Assembly (NCBI GenBank): GCA_947588605.1 | Contig: CANPYK010000005.1 | Coordinates: 39,249-103,248 of the forward strand | Length of the DNA stretch: 64,000 nucleotides | Origin: an uncultured Oscillospiraceae bacterium | GTDB lineage: Bacteria; Bacillota; Clostridia; Oscillospirales; Oscillospiraceae | Reading direction: 5' to 3' | Part shown: positions 48,793 through 57,954 of the stretch, piece after piece | Layout of the letters: each line of letters starts with the position of its first letter | How positions within the stretch are numbered: the first letter of the stretch is position 1 | The notes under the pieces: generated by a model | The model's input: the letters and a program-made list of their open reading frames with translations, nothing else | Database searches by the model: none | What the model was told of the DNA's origin: nothing | Position numbers and translations under genes: made by a program

Positions 48793-49437
48793 TTACACAA
48801 GCTTCAAAATATCCCCCGGCCTGGACACCAGGGTCCTGGCGCCCAGCTCCGTGAGGTATTCCGGGGTGCGGAAGCCCCAGGTGACGGAGAGGCAGTCGAG
48901 GCCCGCGGCGCGGGCGGTGGCCAGGTCCACCTCGCTGTCGCCCACGTAGACCGTCTCAAAGGGGTAGCTCTGGAGCTCCCGCATGGCGGCGCGGACGGTG
49001 TCCGGGGCGGGCTTGCGGGCGATGTCCGGCTTTTCACCGATGGCCACGGAGACGTAGGCGCCGAAAAACTTCCGCACCAGGGCCTTGGTGTTGGCGTCGG
49101 GCTTGTTGGACACCACCGCCAGCTTGTGCTCCGTGACCGCCAGGGCCCCCAAAAGCTCCCGCACCCCCTCGTAGGGGGCGGTCTTGATACAATTGTGCTG
49201 CTCGTACCAGGCCACGTACTCCTCCAAAAGCCCGTCGAACCCGGGCGTGGCGCGGCCCTCCGGCAGGGACTTCTCCAAAAGGACCCCGGACCCGTTGCCC
49301 ACGGACCGGCGGATGTCCTCCAGCGTGCGCGGGGGATACCCGTATTTTACGAGGATGTGGTTGACGCTGTCCCGGATGTCCTCCAGGGTGTTGAGGAGGG
49401 TGCCGTCCAGGTCAAAAATGACGGTGGTGTACTTCAT
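48793..49437 (-). CDS. HAD-superfamily phosphatase (phosphoglycolate phosphatase-like)
   Basis: 214 aa from the ATG at 49437. Motif I FDLDGTLLNT, motif II VVSNKPD, and motif III/IV VYVGDSEVDLATARAAG, with a helical cap between motifs I and II: the Gph/PpaX type. Substrate unknown (phosphoglycolate or pyrophosphate are options). Its ATG overlaps the previous stop by 4 bp (ATGA). Confidence 0.92.
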   Translation of the reverse strand: MKYTTVIFDLDGTLLNTLEDIRDSVNHILVKYGYPPRTLEDIRRSVGNGSGVLLEKSLPEGRATPGFDGLLEEYVAWYEQHNCIKTAPYEGVRELLGALAVTEHKLAVVSNKPDANTKALVRKFFGAYVSVAIGEKPDIARKPAPDTVRAAMRELQSYPFETVYVGDSEVDLATARAAGLDCLSVTWGFRTPEYLTELGARTLVSRPGDILKLV

Positions 49438-49679
49438 TCGGCGATGTCGATCCCCCAATCCGAGCAGACCTTGTTGAGGAGCCGCGCCAGGGCCACCACG
49501 CCGTCCTTGGTGATCAGGACGCTGGCCACCTCGTCCGCCACCTGGGCGGACACGTCGGTGAGGGTCCCCTGCTTCATGGAGAAGTTGTGCTCGGTGTAGA
49601 TGTGGGCAAAGGACAGGGCCACCTCCGCCTTGCCCTTGTTGCTGGTGACGTTGAAGGTGTTGGCAAAGACCGGCTTCAT
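49434..49679 (-). CDS. Unrecognised 81-aa protein in a coupled cluster
   Basis: 81 aa, starting MKPVFANTFNVTSNKGKAEV. It looks like a mixed alpha/beta small domain; no catalytic motif or membrane segment is visible. It overlaps both neighbours by 4 bp (ATGA at each side): TSCPD protein upstream and HAD phosphatase downstream. The tight coupling makes it real. I do not recognise the family. Confidence 0.75.
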   Translation of the reverse strand: MKPVFANTFNVTSNKGKAEVALSFAHIYTEHNFSMKQGTLTDVSAQVADEVASVLITKDGVVALARLLNKVCSDWGIDIAE

Positions 49680-49936
49680 GCGCCCGCCTCCTCCTGAAGG
49701 GCCTCCTCCAGCGCCCGGGCGATCTGGTCGGGGCAGGAGGTGCCGCGCATCCCGCACTGGGTGCCCTTGAGCTTGGGGATCACGTCCTCCGCCCGCTGGC
49801 CGCGCAAAAGCGCGCAGATGCCCTTGAGGTTGCCGTTGCAGCCGCCCTCCACGGTGATGTTCTGGATGACGCCGTCCTCCAGAATGATGTCGTACCGCCG
49901 GGAGCACACGCCGTGGGGGATGAATACCTTTTCCAT
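49676..49936 (-). CDS. TSCPD domain protein (TIGR03905-like)
   Basis: 86 aa. It has the TSCPD signature (GMRGTSCPDQIARAL) and a Cys/Gly-rich centre (EGGCNGNLKGICALL), as in the small stand-alone TSCPD proteins of Clostridia; related domains occur at the C-terminus of class II ribonucleotide reductases. Function is unknown. First gene of the three-gene overlapping cluster. Confidence 0.88.
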   Translation of the reverse strand: MEKVFIPHGVCSRRYDIILEDGVIQNITVEGGCNGNLKGICALLRGQRAEDVIPKLKGTQCGMRGTSCPDQIARALEEALQEEAGA

Positions 49937-50056
49937 AGCGAAGATCCTTTCTCTTTATATTTTTTCCCTATTATATACCGGCAGGACGCCGGTTGCAATC
50001 ATAAAATGGGATTTGGCATCATATCCTGGTCTATACCAAGGAAGGATGTGCTGCGC

Positions 50057-51229
50057 ATGGGAGGTCGAAGAAGGGGCCAAAGGGCGGGCTTCGGGCTTGT
50101 GAAGCGCCTCGCGGCGGTGGTGGGGGTGTGTCTTGCCATACGATTGGCGGCCGACGCCGTCTCTCCGGGGGGCATTCGTCTCCCCGCCGCCCTGGGGCGG
50201 GCGGTGATGGCGCTGGAGCTGCCCTCCGCCGGGCCGGAGCGCGCCGGGAACCCCTCGGAGCGCATCCTGTCCGGGGAGCTGCCGGGGAAGGGCGTGACCG
50301 GGGAGACGAAGACCGGGTCGCAGCTCACCGGCGGCGAACGGGAGACGACCTTCCCCGTGGCGACGCAGCCCTCCGAACCCGCGCGGCCCACGGAAACCGC
50401 GCCCGCGCCGGAGACCTCCGTCCCCCTGCCCACCGCGCCGGGTGAGCCCGAGGTCCCCCTGAAGGACGCCATCCCCACCACCATCAAGGGGTCCGGCGAG
50501 GCGGACGCCGGGGGCGTCTACATCAAGAATAAGACAAATTATACGGTGGACGTGGCGTCGCTTTTGGCAAAGCCCCTGGACTACGGGGCCAGTCCGGCGG
50601 TGCTCATCGTCCACACCCACGCCAGCGAGGCGTACAATCCCGCCGGGGAGGACATCTATGAGGAGTCCGACCCCTCCCGCACGGAGGACCTGCGCTTCAA
50701 CGTGGTCCGGGTGGGGGATGAGCTCCAGAAGACCCTGGAGGCCCGGGGCGTCACCGTCTACCACGACCGGCAGCTCCACGACTACCCCAGCTACAACGGC
50801 GCGTACAACCGCTCCATGGCCTCCGTCCAGACGTATCTGGAGGCCCACAGCGACATCAAGGTGGTCATCGACCTCCACCGGGACGCCCTGGAAGGGGACG
50901 GGAAGCTCTACAAGACCGTGGCCCAGGTGGGGGACGTCCCCTGCGCCCAGGTGATGCTCATCTGCGGCACGGATCAGTCCGGGCTCGCCCACCCCAATTG
51001 GCGGGAGAACATGACCCTCGCCGTGAAAATACAAAGCCGCATGGCCCGGACCTATCCCACTTTAGCAAGGCCCCTGAAGCTCTCCACGTCCCGCTACAAC
51101 CAGCACGTCTCCCCCGGCGCCCTCCTCGCCGAGATCGGCACCAACGGCAACACCCTCAAGGAGGCCCTCGCCGCCGCCCAGCTCTTCGGCCAGTGCCTGG
51201 CGGATGTGCTGACGGGGGCAAGCGGGTAA
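50057..51229 (+). CDS. spoIIP: Stage II sporulation protein P
   Basis: 390 aa. SpoIIP is a peptidoglycan amidase/endopeptidase of the engulfment machinery, made in the mother cell. One N-terminal membrane anchor (about residues 18-36), a long Thr/Pro/Glu linker, then the SpoIIP domain (about 165-385): VLIVHTHASEAYNP (Zn-binding His), VVIDLHRDAL, and the C-terminal AEIGTNGNTLKEAL (catalytic Glu). I choose the ATG at 50057 because AAGGAAGG sits 11 bp upstream; a GTG 9 bp earlier is too close. The promoter looks non-sigma-A, as expected, but I cannot assign it. Confidence 0.94.
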   Translation: MGGRRRGQRAGFGLVKRLAAVVGVCLAIRLAADAVSPGGIRLPAALGRAVMALELPSAGPERAGNPSERILSGELPGKGVTGETKTGSQLTGGERETTFPVATQPSEPARPTETAPAPETSVPLPTAPGEPEVPLKDAIPTTIKGSGEADAGGVYIKNKTNYTVDVASLLAKPLDYGASPAVLIVHTHASEAYNPAGEDIYEESDPSRTEDLRFNVVRVGDELQKTLEARGVTVYHDRQLHDYPSYNGAYNRSMASVQTYLEAHSDIKVVIDLHRDALEGDGKLYKTVAQVGDVPCAQVMLICGTDQSGLAHPNWRENMTLAVKIQSRMARTYPTLARPLKLSTSRYNQHVSPGALLAEIGTNGNTLKEALAAAQLFGQCLADVLTGASG

Positions 51230-51236
51230 AAAATGA

Positions 51237-51279
51237 GTGTACCCTCTCTTGACAAATCAGCCAAGAGAGGGTACACTAA
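51237..51279 (-). terminator. Minus-strand terminator hairpin with embedded plus promoter, copy 1
   Basis: Perfect 16-bp arms (AGTGTACCCTCTCTTG and complement) around a 10-nt loop, followed on the minus strand by CATTTTTT: an intrinsic terminator facing minus. The same DNA read on plus holds TTGACA, 17 bp, TACACT, a good sigma-A promoter inside the stem. Confidence 0.7.
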
Positions 51280-51289
51280 GGCTGTGGGG

Positions 51290-51393
51290 GCGTCGTCACT
51301 ATGACGGGAACCCGCTAAGTCACTAACATAATGTCAGTTGACCGCTGGGCTGCGAATTCCAGGCGGTCAACTGGCATATATGGGGAAAGACAA
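51290..51393 (+). ncRNA. Candidate structured RNA, tandem copy 1
   Basis: Downstream of the embedded plus promoter come GGG-gCGTC...GACG-ggaaCCC and then a 10-bp hairpin (AGTTGACCGC / GCGGTCAACT). Both helices recur with sequence change but kept pairing in copy 2. No plus-strand terminator is seen directly after, so the RNA end is unknown. Minus-strand codons FPIYAS then stop remain near 51371-51390, a remnant of the peptide gene present intact at copy 2. Confidence 0.4.
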
Positions 51394-51399
51394 AAAATG

Positions 51400-51441
51400 A
51401 GTATACCCCCTCTTGACAGATGCGTCAGGAGAGGGTATACT
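51400..51441 (-). terminator. Minus-strand terminator hairpin with embedded plus promoter, copy 2
   Basis: Arms AGTATACCC...GTC with two mismatches, followed on the minus strand by CATTTTTTG. On plus it contains TTGACA (51413-51418), 17-bp spacer, TATACT (51436-51441). Confidence 0.7.
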
Positions 51442-51447
51442 AAGGTC

Positions 51448-51560
51448 ATGGGGAGCGTCGCCACAACGACGGAAACCCAATCGAAGTCATACTAGTTTTT
51501 CACCAGTTGACCGCTTGGGGAGCGTCCAGGCGGTCAACAAGCGTATACGGGAAAAACCAG
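51448..51560 (+). ncRNA. Candidate antisense RNA, tandem copy 2
   Basis: The promoter inside the 51400-51441 hairpin would transcribe toward and through the end of the 31-codon peptide gene on the other strand. Conserved helices: GGG..CGTC/GACG..CCC (about 51451-51478) and GTTGACCGC/GCGGTCAAC (51506-51538). The second helix contains the peptide stop codon on minus. The arrangement resembles type I toxin-antitoxin loci with 3'-overlapping antisense RNA (inference). The end shown is arbitrary. Confidence 0.4.
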
Positions 51561-51629
51561 TACGTAGATCACCAGAAAACCAATGACCATCAGCACGGTA
51601 ATAAGTACCTTTCGGACCTTTTTCCTCAC
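51534..51629 (-). CDS. 31-residue hydrophobic peptide, toxin-like
   Basis: The GTG start at 51629 has a textbook GGAGGTGG 7 bp upstream. The product begins VRKKVRKVL (fMet in vivo), continues as one hydrophobic helix of Ile/Leu/Val with few polar residues, and ends FPVYAC. The stop codon lies in the stem of a hairpin. Basic N-terminus plus one membrane helix is the usual make-up of type I toxins and of some small regulatory membrane peptides. Downstream on minus lies the 51400-51441 terminator, so the mRNA would be about 300 nt. I do not recognise the family. Confidence 0.55.
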   Translation of the reverse strand: MRKKVRKVLITVLMVIGFLVIYVLVFPVYAC

Positions 51630-51749
51630 GCCACTACCACCTCCCTTCACTTGACGTTCCGGGAAAGCGGGTAACCGCCAGAAGTGCATTCGCCCTCCGG
51701 CCTCCCCCAAATGGGGCTGACAGTATCATACAGTGTTTTCGAGATATTA

Positions 51750-51908
51750 TACTAATATCTAATTAAAATAAGGCATTTGCGACGGTCTTTTTCGCGTCAG
51801 GCTGCGTCAGCCGCCTTGGGAATACACAAAGTATTCCCTGCGGCGTCTTCCTTGCCTGACACGAAAAATCCTCGCCGCTCGGTGTCTTCTTTTAAATAGA
51901 TATTAGTA
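51750..51908. mobile_element. 159-bp MITE, copy 2
   Basis: Same length and termini as the copy at 36266-36424, with about seven differences. The flanking target duplication is TTA (51747-51749 and 51909-51911). It lies directly upstream of the small peptide gene; its left end plus the duplication create a TATAAT reading toward the peptide (51751-51746, minus). Confidence 0.88.
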
Positions 51909-51916
51909 TTATCAAT

Positions 51917-51953
51917 AAAAAAGACACGCCCAGACCAGGCGTGTTCTTTTTTG
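51917..51953. terminator. Hairpin terminator before cyuA-like gene
   Basis: ACACGCC / GGCGTGT stem with A-run before and TTCTTTTTTG after; it can terminate plus-strand transcripts from the spoIIP/peptide region. Confidence 0.8.
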
Positions 51954-52011
51954 TTGGCCCCTTCCCTTTTCCCCGCGTTTCTGCTACAATGAGCTCAAAG
52001 GGGGAGAGAGA

Positions 52012-53283
52012 ATGGAGTATTATTGGGAATATGTGGAGATTTTGAGATCCGAGCTGGTGCCGGCGATGGGGTGTACGGAGCCCATCGCGGTGGCGTATGC
52101 CGGGGCGCTGGCGCGGCGGGAGCTGGGGGTCCTGCCGGAGCGGGTGGAGCTGACGGTGTCCGGGAACATCATCAAGAACGTGAAGAGCGTCATCGTCCCC
52201 CACACAGGCCAGCGGCGGGGCCTTCGGACAGCCGTGGCGGCGGGGATCGTCTGCGGCGCGGCGGAGCGGGAGCTGGAGGTCCTGGCCGACGTGACGCCGG
52301 AGGACCTGGCGGCGCTGGACGGGTATCTGCAAACCGCCCGAATCGAGGTCCGGCGCAGCGACGCGAAAAACCCCTTCGACATCCGCGTGCGCGTCGCCGC
52401 CGGGACGGACACGGCCTTCGTGCGCATTGTCGGCGCCCACACCAACGTGGTCCGGGTGGAGAAAAACGGCGTTCCCAGCGTGGACAGGCCCTTCACCGAC
52501 GAGGCCGCGGAGCCCTCGGAGCTCAAAAAACTCCTCACCGTGGAAAAGATCGTGGAATTTGCCGACACGGTGGACCTTGACGACGTGCGGGAGACGCTGG
52601 AGCGGCAGATCGAGTGCAACATGGCTATCGCCCGGGAGGGCCTTGCCGGGGACTGGGGGGCGCAGATCGGAAAGATCCTGCTTAAGTCCTACGGCGACAG
52701 CGTCTGGAACCGGGCCAAGGCCCACGCCGCCGCCGGGTCGGACGCCCGGATGAACGGGTGCGAGCGGGCGGTCATCATCAACTCCGGGTCCGGCAACCAG
52801 GGCATCACCGCCAGCGTCCCCGTCATCGTCTACGCCGCCGAAAAGGGCGCCGGCCGCGAGGAGCTCCTGCGCGCGCTGGTCGTCTCCAACCTCGTGACCA
52901 TCCATCTCAAGGCCGGCATCGGGTCCCTCTCGGCCTACTGCGGCGCCACCAGCGCCGGCGCGGGGGCGGGGGCGGGCATCTCCTACCTCTACGGCGGCCG
53001 GGCCGGGGAGATCGCCCACACGGTGGTCAACGCCCTCGCCATCAACTCCGGGATGCTCTGCGACGGAGCCAAGTCCAGCTGCGCCGCCAAGATCGCCTCC
53101 GCCGTGGAGGCGGGCCTCCTCGGCTGGCGGATGAACGTGAACGACAGCGAATTTGTAGGCGGCGACGGCATCGTCCTCAAGGGCGTGGAAAACACCATCG
53201 CCGCCGTCAGCCGCCTCGCCAGCCACGGTATGCGCGCGGCGGACGACGATATCATCAGCCTCATGATCGGCGAGAAGCTTTGA
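52012..53283 (+). CDS. L-cysteine desulfidase family protein (CyuA/UPF0597)
   Basis: 423 aa. The family degrades L-cysteine to pyruvate, ammonia and sulfide in characterised members, using a [4Fe-4S] cluster related to L-serine dehydratase. Visible landmarks: MGCTEPIAVAYAGA near the N-terminus, NSGSGNQGITASVPV, SAYCGATSAGAGAGAGI and GMLCDGAKSSCAAKIAS; the Cys residues in these loops are the expected cluster ligands. GGGGGAGAG precedes the ATG. No transporter (CyuP) adjoins. Confidence 0.9.
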   Translation: MEYYWEYVEILRSELVPAMGCTEPIAVAYAGALARRELGVLPERVELTVSGNIIKNVKSVIVPHTGQRRGLRTAVAAGIVCGAAERELEVLADVTPEDLAALDGYLQTARIEVRRSDAKNPFDIRVRVAAGTDTAFVRIVGAHTNVVRVEKNGVPSVDRPFTDEAAEPSELKKLLTVEKIVEFADTVDLDDVRETLERQIECNMAIAREGLAGDWGAQIGKILLKSYGDSVWNRAKAHAAAGSDARMNGCERAVIINSGSGNQGITASVPVIVYAAEKGAGREELLRALVVSNLVTIHLKAGIGSLSAYCGATSAGAGAGAGISYLYGGRAGEIAHTVVNALAINSGMLCDGAKSSCAAKIASAVEAGLLGWRMNVNDSEFVGGDGIVLKGVENTIAAVSRLASHGMRAADDDIISLMIGEKL

Positions 53284-53517
53284 GCCCTCCGTGGGGTGAA
53301 AGCAAAACAAATGCCGCCCTCCCGTGCCACGTTGCGTGATGGGTACGGTTCCGCCAAATCGTACCCACCCCCGTCTCAGGGCCCCCTCCTCGTAGGAGGG
53401 GGGCAGCGAAGGTAAAGGGTTTTGGGCGGTTCCGATAAATCGCACCAGCCCGATACACGCCGTAGGGGCCGCCTCTTTTGGCGGCCCGTGTTCCTGCCGT
53501 GGACGGCCCCGTCCTCC
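53284..53517. repeat. Repeats between cyuA-like and sigma-like genes
   Basis: A CCTCCTCGTAGGAGG module (about 53382-53403) and a GCCGTAGGGGCCGCC module (about 53460-53487). No gene. Confidence 0.75.
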
Positions 53518-54681
53518 TCACAAAACCATCACCATCGGACACGGGACGGCCTTCAGGACCTCCGGGTTGAAGCCCTCGCGCTCCGGGGAAAGGCCCAGTC
53601 GCAGGACGGTGAGGAGCTTGGCAATCTCCGGGTCGATCATGCAGTTTTCCGGGAAGAAGGTGTAATCCGGGGAAGCATAGAAGCAGTCTCCGGGGAAGCC
53701 CTCCGCGCCATAGGCGTGCAGCTCGAAGCCCGTGCCGCCGAAGCTCCCGTTTTTCACGGTCCGTTCCCCGGAATAGGAGTGCGCCAGAAGCTCCGCGTGG
53801 GCCGCCGGGTCAAAGGGCCCGGTCTTCACATGGCCAATGGCGATCCACCGGCCGGCGTTGGGCCGGTCGGGGATCTCCTGCCACGCGCCCAAGTTCTTTG
53901 AGAGGGCCTCAAAGATGCCGTATTCCGGGCAGTGGAAGGCCGTGTAGAGCTCCAGAGAATTTTTCCCGTCCTTGGTGAGGCTCTTGTAGAAGTCCCACCG
54001 GCGCAGCCGCTCCAGCGCCTCCCCGATGGCGCCCCAGAACAGGTGGAAGTTCTCCCGCACGCACGTCTTCTGCCGGGGGATGGTCCGCTCCTGATCGGCC
54101 GGGGTGACGATCATAAAGTCGGTGTAGACCTTACCCCCGGCCTTTTTCATGAGCTCCCCGCCGATGAGCCTCCAGACCACCGGCTCCACATACGCGGTGG
54201 GGACGCCCACGGCCTGGGCCAGCTCCTCCGCCGTCACGGGCTTGGGGTAGGCCAGCCACAGGAGGTTCTGGGCCAAAAGGTCGTTCTCCACCAGGGAAAT
54301 GGGCTCACCGTTGATCCCCGGTGAGCCGCTGAAATCGATGCGCAGGGTGACGGGCGCGTAGCTTTGCTTTTCATATTCTTCCATATTGTCGATCTCTCTC
54401 CTCATTCGCTCTCTGCCCGGCCGCAGACGGCTTTTGACGGTCCCCTCGGAAAGACCCAGCTCGGCGGCGATCTGGCGCACGCTCTGGCCCTCCATGTAGT
54501 GCCGGACCACGACCTCTCGGAAGCTCTCCGCCAGATACGCCACGGCCCGGCGCACCCGCGCGGCCAGCGCCGCCAACAGCGTCTCCTGGGTCAGGTCCCG
54601 GGCGTCCTGCATGTCCCCGCGAAGCCGTATCGCGGCCCGGAGCAGAAAGTCGATTTGATTTTCCAGTTCTTCAACTCCCAT
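53518..54681 (-). CDS. Sigma-70-like protein with truncated region 2 and C-terminal extension
   Basis: 387 aa. Residues 1-40 match the start of sigma region 2 (NQIDFLLRAAIRLRGDMQDA, then RDLTQETLLAALA), but the text then jumps to RRAVAYLAESFREVVVRHYM and a good region 4 HTH (QSVRQIAAELGLSEGTVKSRL, in part). Compared with related proteins (from memory) about 55 residues are missing, including the -10 recognition part (2.3-2.4). The frame is intact. From about residue 100 a large unrecognised domain follows, containing YPKPVTAEELAQAVGVPTAYV (winged-helix-like, in part). It may be a decaying or repurposed sigma factor. Confidence 0.75.
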   Translation of the reverse strand: MGVEELENQIDFLLRAAIRLRGDMQDARDLTQETLLAALAARVRRAVAYLAESFREVVVRHYMEGQSVRQIAAELGLSEGTVKSRLRPGRERMRREIDNMEEYEKQSYAPVTLRIDFSGSPGINGEPISLVENDLLAQNLLWLAYPKPVTAEELAQAVGVPTAYVEPVVWRLIGGELMKKAGGKVYTDFMIVTPADQERTIPRQKTCVRENFHLFWGAIGEALERLRRWDFYKSLTKDGKNSLELYTAFHCPEYGIFEALSKNLGAWQEIPDRPNAGRWIAIGHVKTGPFDPAAHAELLAHSYSGERTVKNGSFGGTGFELHAYGAEGFPGDCFYASPDYTFFPENCMIDPEIAKLLTVLRLGLSPEREGFNPEVLKAVPCPMVMVL

Positions 54682-54717
54682 GTGAGGTCCCTCGTCAGAA
54701 AGCTTTCACCCATATAG

Positions 54718-54912
54718 TCGCGGTTTCCCCCCGCAGGTTCACGGGGGTGGGGGATTTTTTTCGAGAAAAAGAAAAAATTGCGGCGCTGGCCGCAAAATTT
54801 CCAATAGCCCCCGATTTCCGCCGTACGGGCCGCCGCCCACGGCGGCCCTTGTTGCAGATTTTGGATTTCCCCTACGGCGGTGATCGGGGCGGGCCAATCA
54901 TCGACAGGCGGG
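54718..54912. other. Gap between mnmG and the sigma-like gene
   Basis: It contains one CGTACGGGCCGCCGCCCACGG-type module (in part, about 54822-54848). No gene or clear promoter. Confidence 0.6.
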
Positions 54913-56784
<1,872 letters not shown>

Positions 56785-56941
56785 AGGCCCACCTCGTTTC
56801 CGCGAATATTCTACCTTACCGCGCCGAATAAATCAACACTTATTCCGGAACGGTAAACAAATTGTGAATTTCGGGAATTTGTAACCAACGCTTAACAATT
56901 TTGTGGTTTAATATAAACAGCAACGCAAGGAGGTCCGGCTT

Positions 56942-57370
56942 ATGAACATCGCGAAGATCATGGTGCCCAAGGCGCTCACCGTCTGCCTCGGCGCCGGCGA
57001 CAGCATCCGGCAGGGGGTGGAGGTCATGCGGCGGCACGGCTATACCGCCATCCCGGTGCTGGACGGGGAGGGGCGGTTCCTGGGGTGCGTCAACGACCGG
57101 GACTTCCTCCGCTTCATCGTGACCCAGGGAAATTATGACGCCGAGACTCAGGAGCGCGTCACCGTGGGGCAGATCATGCGCCGGGATTTCTGCCCGCCGG
57201 TGACCCTCACTGCCAGCGGCGACCAGCTCATCGACGCCTCCCTCCGCCAGAACTTCGTCCCCATCGTAGACGATCGGGGGTGCCTGTGCGGCATCGTCAC
57301 GAGACGCAAGCTCATCGCGGAGCTCACGGGAAGAGATATCCCGGCGGAGGAGAACGAGTTCAGCGAGTAA
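56942..57370 (+). CDS. CBS-domain-pair protein
   Basis: 142 aa: two tandem CBS motifs and little else. The first runs about 5-65 (KIMVPKALTVCLGAGDSIRQ, GYTAIPVLDGEGRFLGCVND) and the second about 78-135 (IMRRDFCPPVTLTASG, FVPIVDDRGCLCGIVTRRKL). CBS pairs bind adenine nucleotides. Target unknown. AAGGAGG precedes the ATG. Confidence 0.9.
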   Translation: MNIAKIMVPKALTVCLGAGDSIRQGVEVMRRHGYTAIPVLDGEGRFLGCVNDRDFLRFIVTQGNYDAETQERVTVGQIMRRDFCPPVTLTASGDQLIDASLRQNFVPIVDDRGCLCGIVTRRKLIAELTGRDIPAEENEFSE

Positions 57371-57394
57371 AAACCGGATAGGGGAATGAAAATG

Positions 57395-57442
57395 CTTTAC
57401 TATACTGAAATGTTCCACGTGGAACATTTCAGTATAGTAAAG
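57395..57442. other. parS-like site inside a 48-bp perfect palindrome
   Basis: The centre (57411-57426) is TGTTCCACGTGGAACA, which fits the ParB-binding parS consensus (TGTTnCACGTGnAACA). Symmetry continues perfectly for 16 further bp on each side (arm CTTTACTATACTGAAA). No T-run follows, so terminator use is unlikely. It lies 611 bp from the mnmG start. Confidence 0.7.
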
Positions 57443-57880
57443 TATCGGACTGCACGGGCGGGTTTGGAACCCGCCCCTACAGTTTTTGGAACGTTTCCGA
57501 GCAACACCGTAGGGGCCGCCACTCCTGGCGGCCCGCGTTTTGGGTTTCGGATTGCCCCCAATAAACGCCGTAGGGGTCGCCGTCCTCGGCGACCCGCGTC
57601 TCGATAACCTCCCATATCGGTTGAATGGGATAACCTTCCATATCCCCTGTAGGGGCGGGTTCCAAACCCGCCCGTGCCACGTTGCATGACGGGAACGGTT
57701 CCGATAAAACGGTACATATCGGTTATCGGAGGGTGGGCCGCTGTGGGCAGCGGCCCGTACGGCGGTGTTCGGAACGTGTCAATAGACGATGGGCGGGTCG
57801 CCGAGGACGGCGACCCCTACTTTCGTCACCCCGCCCAAATTTTTCTGCTTTACCGGCTGAAATTTTTTGTCTCTCCCCCC

Positions 57881-57934
57881 TTGACATAGGCGGTCAGCTA
57901 TGGTAAACTCTCGGGTGGTTAGAATAGACTAACC
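57881..57934 (+). promoter_or_regulatory. feo promoter with metalloregulator-like operator
   Basis: TTGACA (57881-57886), 17-bp spacer, TAAACT (57904-57909). At the expected transcription start lies the inverted repeat GGTTAG-AATAGA-CTAACC (57917-57934). The half-sites equal those of DtxR/IdeR/MntR-type boxes, although the 6-nt gap differs from the classical box. Confidence 0.7.
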
Positions 57935-57954
57935 AAAGATAGGAGTAGATAACT

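Larger units (their letters stand above)
57371..57954. repeat. Gap with parS-like palindrome and repeat modules
   Basis: After the 48-bp palindrome (separate entry) come GGCGGGTTTGGAACCCGCC (about 57459-57478), three GCCGTAGGGG-type modules (about 57505-57600), another GGGGCGGGTT module (about 57650-57673) and a GCCGCTGTGGGCAGCGGC module (about 57737-57757). The feo promoter follows. Confidence 0.8.

Noticed and set aside
51892..53445. Long minus-strand ORF opposite the cyuA-like gene
   Set aside because: Shadow frame of a GC-rich gene; starts in repeat sequence, His/Gly/Asp-rich low-complexity product and no ribosome site.
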